This document shows, piece by piece, positions 9,135 to 17,467 of a DNA stretch of 64,000 bases. The stretch is taken from contig WRIE01000004.1 in the NCBI GenBank assembly GCA_009782875.1, positions 1 to 64,000 of the forward strand. The letters are read 5' to 3'. Below the pieces are notes generated by a model. It did not search any database. It was not told the DNA's origin and saw only the letters and a list, made by a program, of their open reading frames with translations. The position numbers and the translations under genes were made by a program. The first letter of the stretch is position 1. The number at the start of each line of letters is the position of its first letter. This stretch comes from Eubacteriaceae bacterium (GTDB lineage: Bacteria; Bacillota; Clostridia; Eubacteriales; Anaerofustaceae).

Positions 9135-10444
9135 ATAGATTTGGCGTCACTTCAAAATTTATCACTTTGCTGATCGCTGCGGTCTGCGCCACTTTATTTT
9201 GTGGTGTTTTCTTGGGCGCAGGATTGGGGGTGGCGGTGTTGCTGAATGGGATGGCGCTGCTCCTGACGGCGATAGATTTTTTCGCCGCGACAGGCGCAAA
9301 GCACTTTAAAGCAGAGCGTATTCTCCCAAACAGTTTTGAGCAAAAGGTTGAGGCTCTGGTGGAATTGCAAGTATATTGCAACTTGCCTCGCAGGCAAAAA
9401 ATCCGCATTGCAGACAGTCCGCCCAAAAATTTCAGGTTTCAAGAATCAATAAACGGTGAAGCCAAAGAGACGCCTGCGACCATCAGCTATACAGTGACAC
9501 CCAGCCAACGCGGCGCTTTCCACTTTGGCAATTGCTACATTGAGGTAGTGGGTCCATGTGGTTTTAGTGTCAAACGGCTCACTTTGGAGTGTCCGGGCGA
9601 AGCTCGTGTGTATCCCAACTTGGAACCGATGCGCCATTACCGTTTGCTTGCATCACGCAAACAGCTGAGCAGAGATGACTTGTCTGTGCACCACATCCGG
9701 GGCATCGGCACGGATTTTGCGGGACTAAGAGAATACACTCCGGACGACGATTGGCGTAAAATCAATTGGAAAGCTACTGCACGGGCAGCAAAACTGATGA
9801 CTAATGTCTACGATGTGGAGAAAAACCGCGATGTGATTATTGCTGTGGATACTGGGCGCTGGATGCAAAGCCCCATGGGAGATGTAACCCGCCTCGACCG
9901 CGCGCTGGAGCTGGCTGCAGTTTTGATGCAGGTAGCCCTGAGCGCAGGCGATCGGGTCGGCCTAGCCCTTTTCGATACAACGGTGAATTACTATCTCCCC
10001 CCAGGCAAAGGTGTAGCCCAGATGCGTCACTTCCTTCAGGGGCTATATGGAGCACACACCCAGCTAGTGCAATCCAGCCTGCCCGCTATGAGCGGAGCTT
10101 TGAGGCAGCGATTGTCTAAACGCGCTTTTATTTGTGTGCTGACATATTTGGACAGCCCTGCGGAAGCAGCTCAAGCCGTCGCCGATTTATTGCCGGTTTC
10201 AAAAAGGCATTCGCTATTTATCGCTTCACTTACCGATTTGGGCTTGGATGCGCTCATCAACACAAAAGCCACCGAGCCCCAGGACTTATATCTGAAGGCG
10301 GCAGCGGCTTATCGAAAAATGGCTGGATTGGGAGCTGTGGAAACTCTTGTCCGCAATGGCATCGGGGCTTGTGCTGCTGAGCCAGGTGAGCTTTTGACTC
10401 GTTCGGTGCGATACTATTTAACGGTCAAGCAGAAGCCCTGGTGA
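9131..10444 (+). CDS. DUF58 / VWA-like protein partner of MoxR
   Basis: 437 residues. Two hydrophobic N-terminal segments (about 10-50) anchor it in the membrane. A beta-rich middle region precedes the DUF58 signature IRGIGTDFAGLREYTPDDD and RKINWKATARAAKLMTNVYD, then a VWA-like fold beginning VIIAVDTGRWM. DUF58 proteins are the standard partners of MoxR ATPases. The gene ends 20 bases inside the 3' end of the oppositely transcribed spoIIM-like gene. Confidence 0.93.
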   Translation: MNRFGVTSKFITLLIAAVCATLFCGVFLGAGLGVAVLLNGMALLLTAIDFFAATGAKHFKAERILPNSFEQKVEALVELQVYCNLPRRQKIRIADSPPKNFRFQESINGEAKETPATISYTVTPSQRGAFHFGNCYIEVVGPCGFSVKRLTLECPGEARVYPNLEPMRHYRLLASRKQLSRDDLSVHHIRGIGTDFAGLREYTPDDDWRKINWKATARAAKLMTNVYDVEKNRDVIIAVDTGRWMQSPMGDVTRLDRALELAAVLMQVALSAGDRVGLALFDTTVNYYLPPGKGVAQMRHFLQGLYGAHTQLVQSSLPAMSGALRQRLSKRAFICVLTYLDSPAEAAQAVADLLPVSKRHSLFIASLTDLGLDALINTKATEPQDLYLKAAAAYRKMAGLGAVETLVRNGIGACAAEPGELLTRSVRYYLTVKQKPW

Positions 10445-11354
10445 CGCGTTTGATCCAGATTAAGGACAATGCCAAGAGAATGGCGGTACCCGCTGCGAAT
10501 ATAAGTTTTAGTTCTGGAATCAAGGAGGAAGGGGTGAAATATCCCTCTATAAAAGCCGCCAAAACAAGTAAAATACCCACAGGCGCAAGAAGCACAAGAG
10601 AGCTTCTTGCCACATGAAGGAGAGAGTCGGCGCGACGGTAAACTCCTGGTCGTATCAAACTGTAGCCTATTCTCAACCCCGCGCCCCCGGCGATAAATAT
10701 CGCTGCCAGTTCCCACACGCCATGAGGCAAAATCAGCGACCAGAAAAATAGTGATTTTCTTGCAGCTGTGAAAAGTGCCGCCATGGCTCCAAGCATCGCG
10801 CCATTGTAAGCTACAACATACAACGTGCCAATGCCGCATGTTAGCCCCAAGCCAAAAGCCATCACAGAGACTTTGATATTCTGCACCATGATTGAGTTTG
10901 ACATTATCGCTGGGCTCCAATTGCCGCTTTCGCTGCTTTCGACATCGACATTTGAATACTCTGATGGCAAAAAGGCAGCGGCATATGCTGGTTGGGCAAG
11001 AATGATAGCAAAACTTAAAATTGCGGCTAGCAGGAATATTCCTGCCGCAGCTATAATAAATGCTCTGTTTCTGTATAATTGTGAGGGAAGTGTTTGTGAA
11101 AAGAATGTGCTGATATTTCGTTTACCGTTATTTTCGTAAACCGCAGAATGTGCCTCAGCGGTAAGTTTTCCCAAATACTCGCAAAGGCTGCTGCCTCCAA
11201 AATAAGTCTGTGCATATCCGTAATGCCCACTCACTAAACGATACAGCCGCATCAGGTTTTCAACCTCGACAAAACTGCGTATTGGGTTATGCAACGCGTT
11301 TTCAAGCATACTCCAGTCGGTGCTGTTTTTTTCAATAAAGGCAGCTTCTGTCAT
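10425..11354 (-). CDS. SpoIIM / DUF95 family integral membrane protein
   Basis: 309 residues. A soluble N-terminus of about 95 residues (FIEKNSTDWSMLENALHN, then RLYRLVSGHYGYAQTYF) is followed by about six membrane spans with the DUF95 core (ILPHGVWELAAIFIAGGAGLRIG). This is the only leftward gene in the locus. Its 3' end overlaps the DUF58 gene by 20 bases, and its start is 27 bases from the RDD gene start. The ribosome site AGGAG lies 7-8 bases before ATG 11354. Same family as sporulation protein SpoIIM, but the context points to the MoxR system rather than to engulfment. Confidence 0.9.
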   Translation of the reverse strand: MTEAAFIEKNSTDWSMLENALHNPIRSFVEVENLMRLYRLVSGHYGYAQTYFGGSSLCEYLGKLTAEAHSAVYENNGKRNISTFFSQTLPSQLYRNRAFIIAAAGIFLLAAILSFAIILAQPAYAAAFLPSEYSNVDVESSESGNWSPAIMSNSIMVQNIKVSVMAFGLGLTCGIGTLYVVAYNGAMLGAMAALFTAARKSLFFWSLILPHGVWELAAIFIAGGAGLRIGYSLIRPGVYRRADSLLHVARSSLVLLAPVGILLVLAAFIEGYFTPSSLIPELKLIFAAGTAILLALSLIWIKRVTRASA

Positions 11355-11381
11355 TACAATTCACTCCTAAAAGGTGATTAT

Positions 11382-12083
11382 ATGGACGATTATGTCATAT
11401 CCACACCAGAACAATTAAACCTAACCTACAAAATGGCTGGGCTTGGCTCCCGTTTTTTAGCTTTTGCTGTGGATACTGCAATTCAACTTTTTCTCAGTGT
11501 TGTCATTGTCATCTCTTTATCCCAGCTATCTACATGGAATCATAACACTGAATCGTATCTTGCTTTAATTATAGTGCTATATGCCCTTGTTTTTCATGGT
11601 TATTACATGATTTTTGAGATACTAATGAAAGGGCGGACACCAGGAAAAGCCTTGGTAAAAATTCGGGTTGTACTAAAAGACGGCAGGGCAGCCGATCTGT
11701 CCGGGTTGGTGCTCCGCAATTTGATCCGCTTAGTTGACTCGCTCCCTTTTTTCTATATAGTGGGCATACTTTGCATGTTTATAAACAAAGATAGCCGTCG
11801 GCTGGGGGATATAGCTGCTGGAACCATTGTTATTATCGACAAGAAACGCGCCACCCTCGACTCTATTTTGAGCAGGAATACAGCGGAGCACAATAGCAGG
11901 CTCACTGACCACGAAACCGCAATTATACGGGACTTTTTAGCTCGCAAAGCGCAATTGTCTGGAAAAGCGCGTTTTGCTTTAGCTGAGCAGATTGCTTTGC
12001 CGCTCTATGAGCGATATGGGATACCTGAGTCTCAAAGGGAGAATCCGGAATCCTTTTTGGAAGACATATATTTAGGTCGATAA
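11382..12083 (+). CDS. RDD family membrane protein
   Basis: 233 residues from ATG 11382, chosen because AAAAGGTGA lies just before it and family members begin this way (ISTPEQLNLTYKMAGLGSRF). RDD core: LGSRFLAFAVDTAIQ with Arg and Asp, then a second span and KGRTPGKALVKIRVV, then DSLPFFYIVGIL. Three to four membrane spans and a soluble C-terminal tail of about 65 residues. It probably completes the MoxR locus. Its promoter must lie inside the opposing spoIIM-like gene, because only 27 bases separate the two starts. Confidence 0.9.
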   Translation: MDDYVISTPEQLNLTYKMAGLGSRFLAFAVDTAIQLFLSVVIVISLSQLSTWNHNTESYLALIIVLYALVFHGYYMIFEILMKGRTPGKALVKIRVVLKDGRAADLSGLVLRNLIRLVDSLPFFYIVGILCMFINKDSRRLGDIAAGTIVIIDKKRATLDSILSRNTAEHNSRLTDHETAIIRDFLARKAQLSGKARFALAEQIALPLYERYGIPESQRENPESFLEDIYLGR

Positions 12084-13161
12084 TATGGCTGCGATAAATC
12101 CATTCATGCATATATAGATTGCAAAGCTAGAGATATTTATATCAGCGTGACATTTATAATACACATTAAGGTTGATATATCCAAGCAATTATAATGTTGG
12201 CATCGTTTGTCTGGAGCATCAGGAATATCCGCGTTTTTTTTTTGGAAGCACTGCATGCATAAGCTGCATATCACCTGCACGGGTGCTTTGAACGTGCCTA
12301 TCTCAAGCTTCTCTGTGTCCCTGGCATCACTGGCTATCAGCCTAGGTTGAGCCAGTACGCTTACAGCGACGTTCTGCCTTCAAACGCGACAAAAACAGGA
12401 CAGTGTCATGGAGCTCGAGAAACAAAACGTGGCAATAGCCGGCAAAAGAGAGGCAGTTGACAGGCAGGTTCGCAAGATGCAAGGTCACTGTGCAGCAAGC
12501 AGTTGTTTATATTCTAGTGTCGTAAGTCGAACAATTAACCATATGCGCTTTCAAATACGATCAGTGGTGTTGGGCTGCGGGTTCGGAGATGATCGGAGAA
12601 CTCGAGGCTTGAGCAAATTGAGGGCGCTATGGTTTTTGATTATGCTGGGATTAAAAGCATTGTCAATGTAGCGCCTCCGGTTGCACAACGCTATGGCGCT
12701 TCTGGAGGCGTAGCTGCAAATACGGTTAAAAGGATGGCAGGCAACTTAGCAGTTTTTATCGCCGTTATTATCGCAATAAGTGGCTTTGAGTACAATTGAG
12801 AGTTATAAGTTCTAGAAAACGGTGGCTCTTTTGAGGAGAGCTCTGTGCTTGAGTTGTAGGGCGAGATGAAAACATGGTTCAGCCAACCAACACAAATTTA
12901 TCGGAGCCTCAAGGTTAGATCAGCTATTTTGGAGCTCTAAACGCATTGTCTATGTTGCGCATTTTAGGTTAAGCCTATCCTGAACTGTATCAAGTGCCAT
13001 GACTATTGATGTTCTAAGAGACTGTTTAATATGTCTATTAATGTCAATAAATGGTACAATAACAATGAAAAGGCTATTTGCCTTTATATGAAAAGACTAT
13101 GGGCTCGCATACCATCTCCAATATGGCTCAACTTTGCCAAGCTAGGAAGAGGACACTTCAG
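12084..13161. other. Degenerate spacer
   Basis: Apart from the membrane-protein relic at 12611-12799, this kilobase holds no supported gene. Stop-interrupted coding-like stretches suggest decayed accessory DNA. Confidence 0.45.
12611..12799 (+). pseudogene. C-terminal relic of an unidentified membrane protein
   Basis: A 62-codon frame ending at TGA 12797-12799 reads EGAMVFDYAGIKSIVNVAPP, then AANTVKRMAGNLAVFIAVII. It has a clear terminal membrane helix and coding-like composition, but the frame is blocked by a stop at 12590 and has no start. It looks like the end of a transporter or permease whose body is lost. Family not recognised. Confidence 0.45.
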
Positions 13162-13226
13162 CGTCGCACACATACCGTCGCTTAGCCGAAGGATAGGTTC
13201 TCAAGCGCACGGTATGTGAAGCGACG
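13162..13226. repeat. Imperfect inverted repeat before the IS5 relic
   Basis: CGTCGCACACATACCGT (13162-13178) is matched by the reverse complement of ACGGTATGTGAAGCGACG (13209-13226). The arms are 17-18 bases around a 30-base loop. It lies 15 bases before the first recognisable transposase codon, so it could be a decayed end of the element or an older palindromic repeat. Confidence 0.5.
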
Positions 13227-13241
13227 CGAATTGCGCATAAT

Positions 13242-14039
13242 TTGGTGGGAAAAAAATATCCAAGCGACATAACTAGAGACCAGTTCGAGATTATCAAGCC
13301 ATTTTTAGAGTCAGCCGCCAAAGCAACAAGGCCATACACATATGATCTGTATGATATTTTTTGCGCAAAACTTTATGTTTTACGCGAAGGTGCAGATGGA
13401 GGGCATTGCCCCTCGGCTTTCCAAAATTGGATGATGTGCTGCCATTATCGAAAATGGGGCAAAAAAAACTACACAGGACACGATGTGCGCAGCGCTTTTT
13501 GAGGAAGCTTTAGAAGAGCCAGCTATGCCAGAGCGGACCATAAACGGAGAAGCCCTGGCCCGTCGATGCTGGCCATCGACTCAAAAAGCATTAAAAACGC
13601 ATTCACAGCAAGCGTGAAAGGCTATGATGCGGGGAAAAAAAATATCAGGGGCGGAAGTGCGCTTGGGGACTGGCATTTTAGGGCTGCCCCATGGCATACA
13701 TATCACGGCAGCTGGTTTTGCGGACAGGGATGGGGCAATAGGGCTGGCTGCAATTAATGCCGGCAAATACGAGAGCGTTGACACTGTTTTAGCCGACAGC
13801 GCTTCTAATGGAGAGAGCTTTGCAAAAGCGATAAAAGGGCTGGTCGACGCAAAAGTCGAAGTTGCCAGACGCAACGAGGCCCATATGTTCATAGCCCTTC
13901 CCAAAAGATGGATTGTTGAAAACCATTCGGATAGGCCGACAATTGCCGGAGGCTGTGGAAGGTTTGCGAAAGGCGCTTGGGCACATTTTGCCAAATGTTT
14001 GTATTGTAATTCATTTCAGTTCTTTTGAGGAGATACTAA
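13242..14039 (+). pseudogene. Decayed IS5-family transposase
   Basis: The N-terminal piece at 13242-13450 reads KYPSDITRDQFEIIKPFLES and DLYDIFCAKLYVLREG, typical of the IS5 N-terminal domain. After frameshifts, 13566-13640 reads IDSKSIKNAF...KGYDAGKKN (DDE region). Then 13690-13920 in another frame reads GLPHGIHITAAGFADRDGAI, then VARRNEAHMFIALPKRWIVE. The end reads WKVCERRLGTFCQMFVL, a stop, then FISVLLRRY before TAA 14037-14039. The element is inactive and clearly old. Confidence 0.85.
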
Positions 14040-14237
14040 ACATCCTCGAAGAGCGCCAAATACAAACCAGGCAGGCAATCATTTAACTTGGCTGTGTAGA
14101 ATGCCTGAAAAATCAACAAATTTAGTCGATCTCGACCACCTATATGCAGGATCATGTAGGATATAATTATGTTAATCGGACTATTCAGCCCTGTTAGCCA
14201 AATTTGAAAGCGAGGTTGTCTGGAACTTCAGAGATTT

Positions 14238-16199
14238 ATGAAACGTAAAATAAGCACCATACTATTAACCCTTATATTGTGTGCCATAATAATTTCTCCA
14301 GTAAGCGCGGCAGGTCCGATAATAGAAGCAGGGCACTATGACATTGAAATACTTGAAAACGGCAATGCCCAAGTTACTGAGTCTTGGTCTGTGAGTTTCG
14401 ACACAGAGCGCACTTATCAAGTGTATTTTCGCAAGTACCAGAAACCAGGCAGCTATAGCCTAGCCAATTGGAAGGCATCCATTGATGGCAGGCCCTTGGA
14501 AAGAATGCCTGTCGCAAGTGATTCAAACCCTGAATACAGTTTTTCTATTATTGAATCTGCCAATGAATATATGATTGAGATATACCACAAGTCAAATGAT
14601 GTCAAACGAGATTTTGTTATTGGATACACAATCGAAAATGCGGTAAAGATTTATAGCGATGCCGCAGATTTCGTATGGGATTTGACAGGCTCAAACGAAG
14701 CGACAACCATTGGGGTCTTGACCGCAACAGTCACACTGCCATCTGGGCTAGAAAGTGAAGAAAGCTATCGCATTTGGGCGCATGGCCCCGAGCATGGAAC
14801 ATTTGTAAAAGACAACGCAGTTCAAGCTTCATTGCAAGTCGCAAATGTTTACACCTACCAGATTGTTGATATACGTGTTGTCCTTGATCCAATCTTGTTT
14901 AGCGGCGGCGCTTACATAGGTGGAAATAAGCTTGAGGAGATCCTAAGCTATGAGAAAGAGCTTGCTGACCAGGCGAATCTGGAAAGGGAGAGGCAGCAGG
15001 CTGAGTATGAGCAATTGGCTCAGGAAAGAAGGGAATGGGAAGCAAGAAATCCAATATTGAGCTGGTTAAGATACAGTCGTTTGTCAGGTGTTATTTGGTT
15101 TTTGTCGTTTTCGTTTGGCCTTCTAATGCCAATTATTATCCCTGTAAAAGCTATCTTGAAATTCGAGAAGGATTCAAAACCGTTGTATATTCCAGCAAAT
15201 AGCCCAGATTATTTTAGGCAGCTGCCTGATGATACTCCTCCAGCGATACTTAACCACATGTTTGTTAATTATAACTTGCCAAAAATAAAATCCCTGAATA
15301 ACCAGCATGCATTTTCTGCTACGATGCTTGATCTGTTTACCGAAGGCTACTTGGAAATGATAAGTATTGGAGGGGATGAAATTGAAATCTCTGTCAATCG
15401 CGGCAAAACGCCAGGACATGATTTTGAGCGAACGCTAATATCCTTGATATCAAGTGTGGCAGCCGATAAAAATAGCAATGCGCCTGTGGCACTGAAGGAA
15501 ATCCAAAGTTATATTTCTAAGCATAGAAAAGTTGTATCTGAAATAAGGCGAAAATTCGAAAAAGAAATAGCAGAAAGCGCAAAGGAGTCTCAATACCTCG
15601 AAGAGTATACTAGGCGTAAAACAGGTTTGGGAAAGATGTTTTTGTCAATCGGAGGTGTTGGAATCATGCTGGGGACAGTGTTGGGCCTAGGTTTTGCCGC
15701 TGAAAGTATGGAAGAAAGTTTACTGTTCACTGGTTATTTAATTGCATTTGTTCTGATTGGAATCGGAGCTTTGCCAATTCTCTTAATGAAAGAAAAGAAA
15801 GGTTTTGCCGCGACACAACTGGGCACTGACAGGTCTGCATTGTGGATGGCATTTAAAAAATTTCTTGACGATTTTACTACATTTCGAGAAAAGCAGTTTC
15901 CAGAGTTCAGGCTCTGGGAAAAATATCTGGTTTATGCCACAGCCTTAGGCGCAAGCAAGAAACTAATCCAAGAGCTGGCGCTGCAATACCCCGCCTCTAG
16001 CCTCAGCGATGAGAGCGATTATCTTCGCCATAGAATGTTTTCAGAAACGGTGTCTTCAGGGGTTTTGCTCGACGCCGTAGATACGATCCAAAATATAGCT
16101 TACCCTTCATCAGATTCTTCCGGATCGGGGGATGGGGGAGGGTTTTCATCTTCTGACAGCGGCTCAGGCAGTGGTTCCAGTGGCAGCGGATTTAGATAG
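14238..16199 (+). CDS. DUF2207 domain membrane protein
   Basis: 653 residues. Signal peptide at 1-25 (STILLTLILCAIIISPVSAA). Extracytoplasmic beta-rich DUF2207 domain at about 27-220 (GHYDIEILENGNAQVTESWS). A coiled-coil-like stretch (QANLERERQQAEYEQLAQE) precedes a membrane span at about 282-308. The cytoplasmic middle begins DTPPAILNHMF. Two more spans lie at about 472-520. It ends in a Gly/Ser-rich tail (GGGFSSSDSGSGSGSSGSGF), as in many DUF2207 proteins. Function unknown; probably envelope-related. It is a single gene with spacers on both sides. Confidence 0.9.
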   Translation: MKRKISTILLTLILCAIIISPVSAAGPIIEAGHYDIEILENGNAQVTESWSVSFDTERTYQVYFRKYQKPGSYSLANWKASIDGRPLERMPVASDSNPEYSFSIIESANEYMIEIYHKSNDVKRDFVIGYTIENAVKIYSDAADFVWDLTGSNEATTIGVLTATVTLPSGLESEESYRIWAHGPEHGTFVKDNAVQASLQVANVYTYQIVDIRVVLDPILFSGGAYIGGNKLEEILSYEKELADQANLERERQQAEYEQLAQERREWEARNPILSWLRYSRLSGVIWFLSFSFGLLMPIIIPVKAILKFEKDSKPLYIPANSPDYFRQLPDDTPPAILNHMFVNYNLPKIKSLNNQHAFSATMLDLFTEGYLEMISIGGDEIEISVNRGKTPGHDFERTLISLISSVAADKNSNAPVALKEIQSYISKHRKVVSEIRRKFEKEIAESAKESQYLEEYTRRKTGLGKMFLSIGGVGIMLGTVLGLGFAAESMEESLLFTGYLIAFVLIGIGALPILLMKEKKGFAATQLGTDRSALWMAFKKFLDDFTTFREKQFPEFRLWEKYLVYATALGASKKLIQELALQYPASSLSDESDYLRHRMFSETVSSGVLLDAVDTIQNIAYPSSDSSGSGDGGGFSSSDSGSGSGSSGSGFR

Positions 16200-16524
16200 G
16201 CAGACGGTTGACTCCCGCTACCCAAAGTGGCTGAGCTTGGAGGCTGGAGCGAGGGGAAACGATTGGCGCTTCTGTTTGCCGCCAGATGTAATGGCAGTTT
16301 GACTAATATGGATTGGTATTGCGGAAAGTGATGATGGGCATATTTTATCAATATTCGACACTGCCAAATTATGTGCGGCGTTGAAGTGTCTTGTATCGAG
16401 TAGGTATTAATGCCAAATAAAAAGCGATAATCGGCAACAGTGTTGATTTATACAGAAAATCTGATGTAATATTTGCAGAATATTTGGATAGGGATACGGC
16501 TAGCAAAATGGGAAAAACACTTAA

Positions 16525-16686
16525 AGATTCGCGACCAAATACTTGAACCGGTATTGCTCACTTTTCTCGTTTGTGTTTGGAAACGTTGAGGATGCCGTCG
16601 ACAAGATATTTGGCTTGGTTACAGCATGCGATGGCTCTTCTGCGACCAATGCTGAAGTCGAGTCTATCGGGCTGCTTGACATCTAA
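16525..16686 (+). pseudogene. Orphan C-terminal fragment, family unknown
   Basis: The open frame between TAA 16522-16524 and TAA 16684-16686 reads ATKYLNRYCSLFSFVFGNVE, then GLVTACDGSSATNAEVESIG and LLDI. Composition is protein-like, but no start or family is visible. It is probably the last 50 codons of a lost gene. Confidence 0.35.
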
Positions 16687-16772
16687 AGATTAATACTCTT
16701 TCAGGCTATTATCAACAATAAAAAAGCCAGTAATTATACTACTAGCTTGGATCTATCGCATCTATGAAATTG

Positions 16773-16807
16773 TTTGATCTGCCATCCATAAGAAATGGCA
16801 GATCAAA
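16773..16807. terminator. Perfect 13-bp inverted repeat
   Basis: TTTGATCTGCCAT (16773-16785) and ATGGCAGATCAAA (16795-16807) around a 9-base loop. It lies downstream of the leftward ywbE-like gene. The following T-tract is weak, so it is a possible terminator rather than a certain one. Confidence 0.5.
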
Positions 16808-16957
16808 ATTACACAGCTTTATTCTTTATCAGGTTTTATTATATAATTAATAGCATGCCAGGCGATGAAGCTACAAGCTCTATCGGCAAACAAACAAGTG
16901 GTTTGGCTCGCCTATGCAGTTATTTTTATTTACGAGTTTACAGGCTTTTTAAACCAA

Positions 16958-17164
16958 CTACACCAAATTTGCAATGATAATAGCTTGAATGCGCCCTACT
17001 GTGCCATCGTCAAGCATTACTTTTATCCCATGGGGATGTGTTGCGCTGTTTGTCAAAATCCGCTTCACCTTTCCCCGGGTGAGAGCTCCAGTTCTTTGGT
17101 CTTTCTTTTGGACAATATCTACAATAAGCCCAATCTTCACATTTGACCGTTTTTTCCCGTCCAT
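16958..17164 (-). CDS. ywbE: YwbE family (DUF2196) small protein
   Basis: 68 residues, the usual length of this family. Diagnostic residues: GLIVDIVQKKDQRTGALTRG and KRILTNSATHPHGIKVMLDD, then GTVGRIQ. GAAGGTGA lies 7 bases before ATG 17164. The fold is probably a small KOW/SH3-like barrel. Function is not established. It is divergent from recQ across a 300-base spacer. Confidence 0.92.
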   Translation of the reverse strand: MDGKKRSNVKIGLIVDIVQKKDQRTGALTRGKVKRILTNSATHPHGIKVMLDDGTVGRIQAIIIANLV

Positions 17165-17467
17165 TTTTTTTCACCTTCACTTTGCTTGCCAATGCGGATT
17201 GATGCCATAAGCTGGTGTGCCAAAAAAGGCGTGCAATGTCTGCTAGCACATCCAACATGGCATATGCCAAAGCATTGGCTATATGTTATTATATTATACA
17301 GCAGTAACACCAGATTTTCGTCTTTTTTAAAATGGGATGTTTATTGCTTTTCTTTGAAAAGCGGGTATTGCATGTTGCAGTGCAATTACAGTTGCTTAAG
17401 AGTCGCTTATAAGGGTATTCTTTCCATAAATAAACAATAACACACTTTCGAGGGATGTAATCAAGCA
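17165..17467. other. Divergent spacer between ywbE-like gene and recQ
   Basis: About 300 bases, AT-rich, which must contain both promoters. No gene, repeat or clear promoter pair can be singled out. Confidence 0.4.

Larger units (their letters stand above)
16200..16957. other. Spacer with relic and hairpin
   Basis: No intact gene. It contains the 53-codon relic at 16525-16686 and the perfect inverted repeat at 16773-16807, described separately. Confidence 0.5.

Noticed and set aside
11289-11381. Earlier start for the RDD protein
   Set aside because: It would overlap the opposing spoIIM-like start, has no ribosome site, and the extra residues do not match the family; AAAAGGTGA before ATG 11382 fits better.
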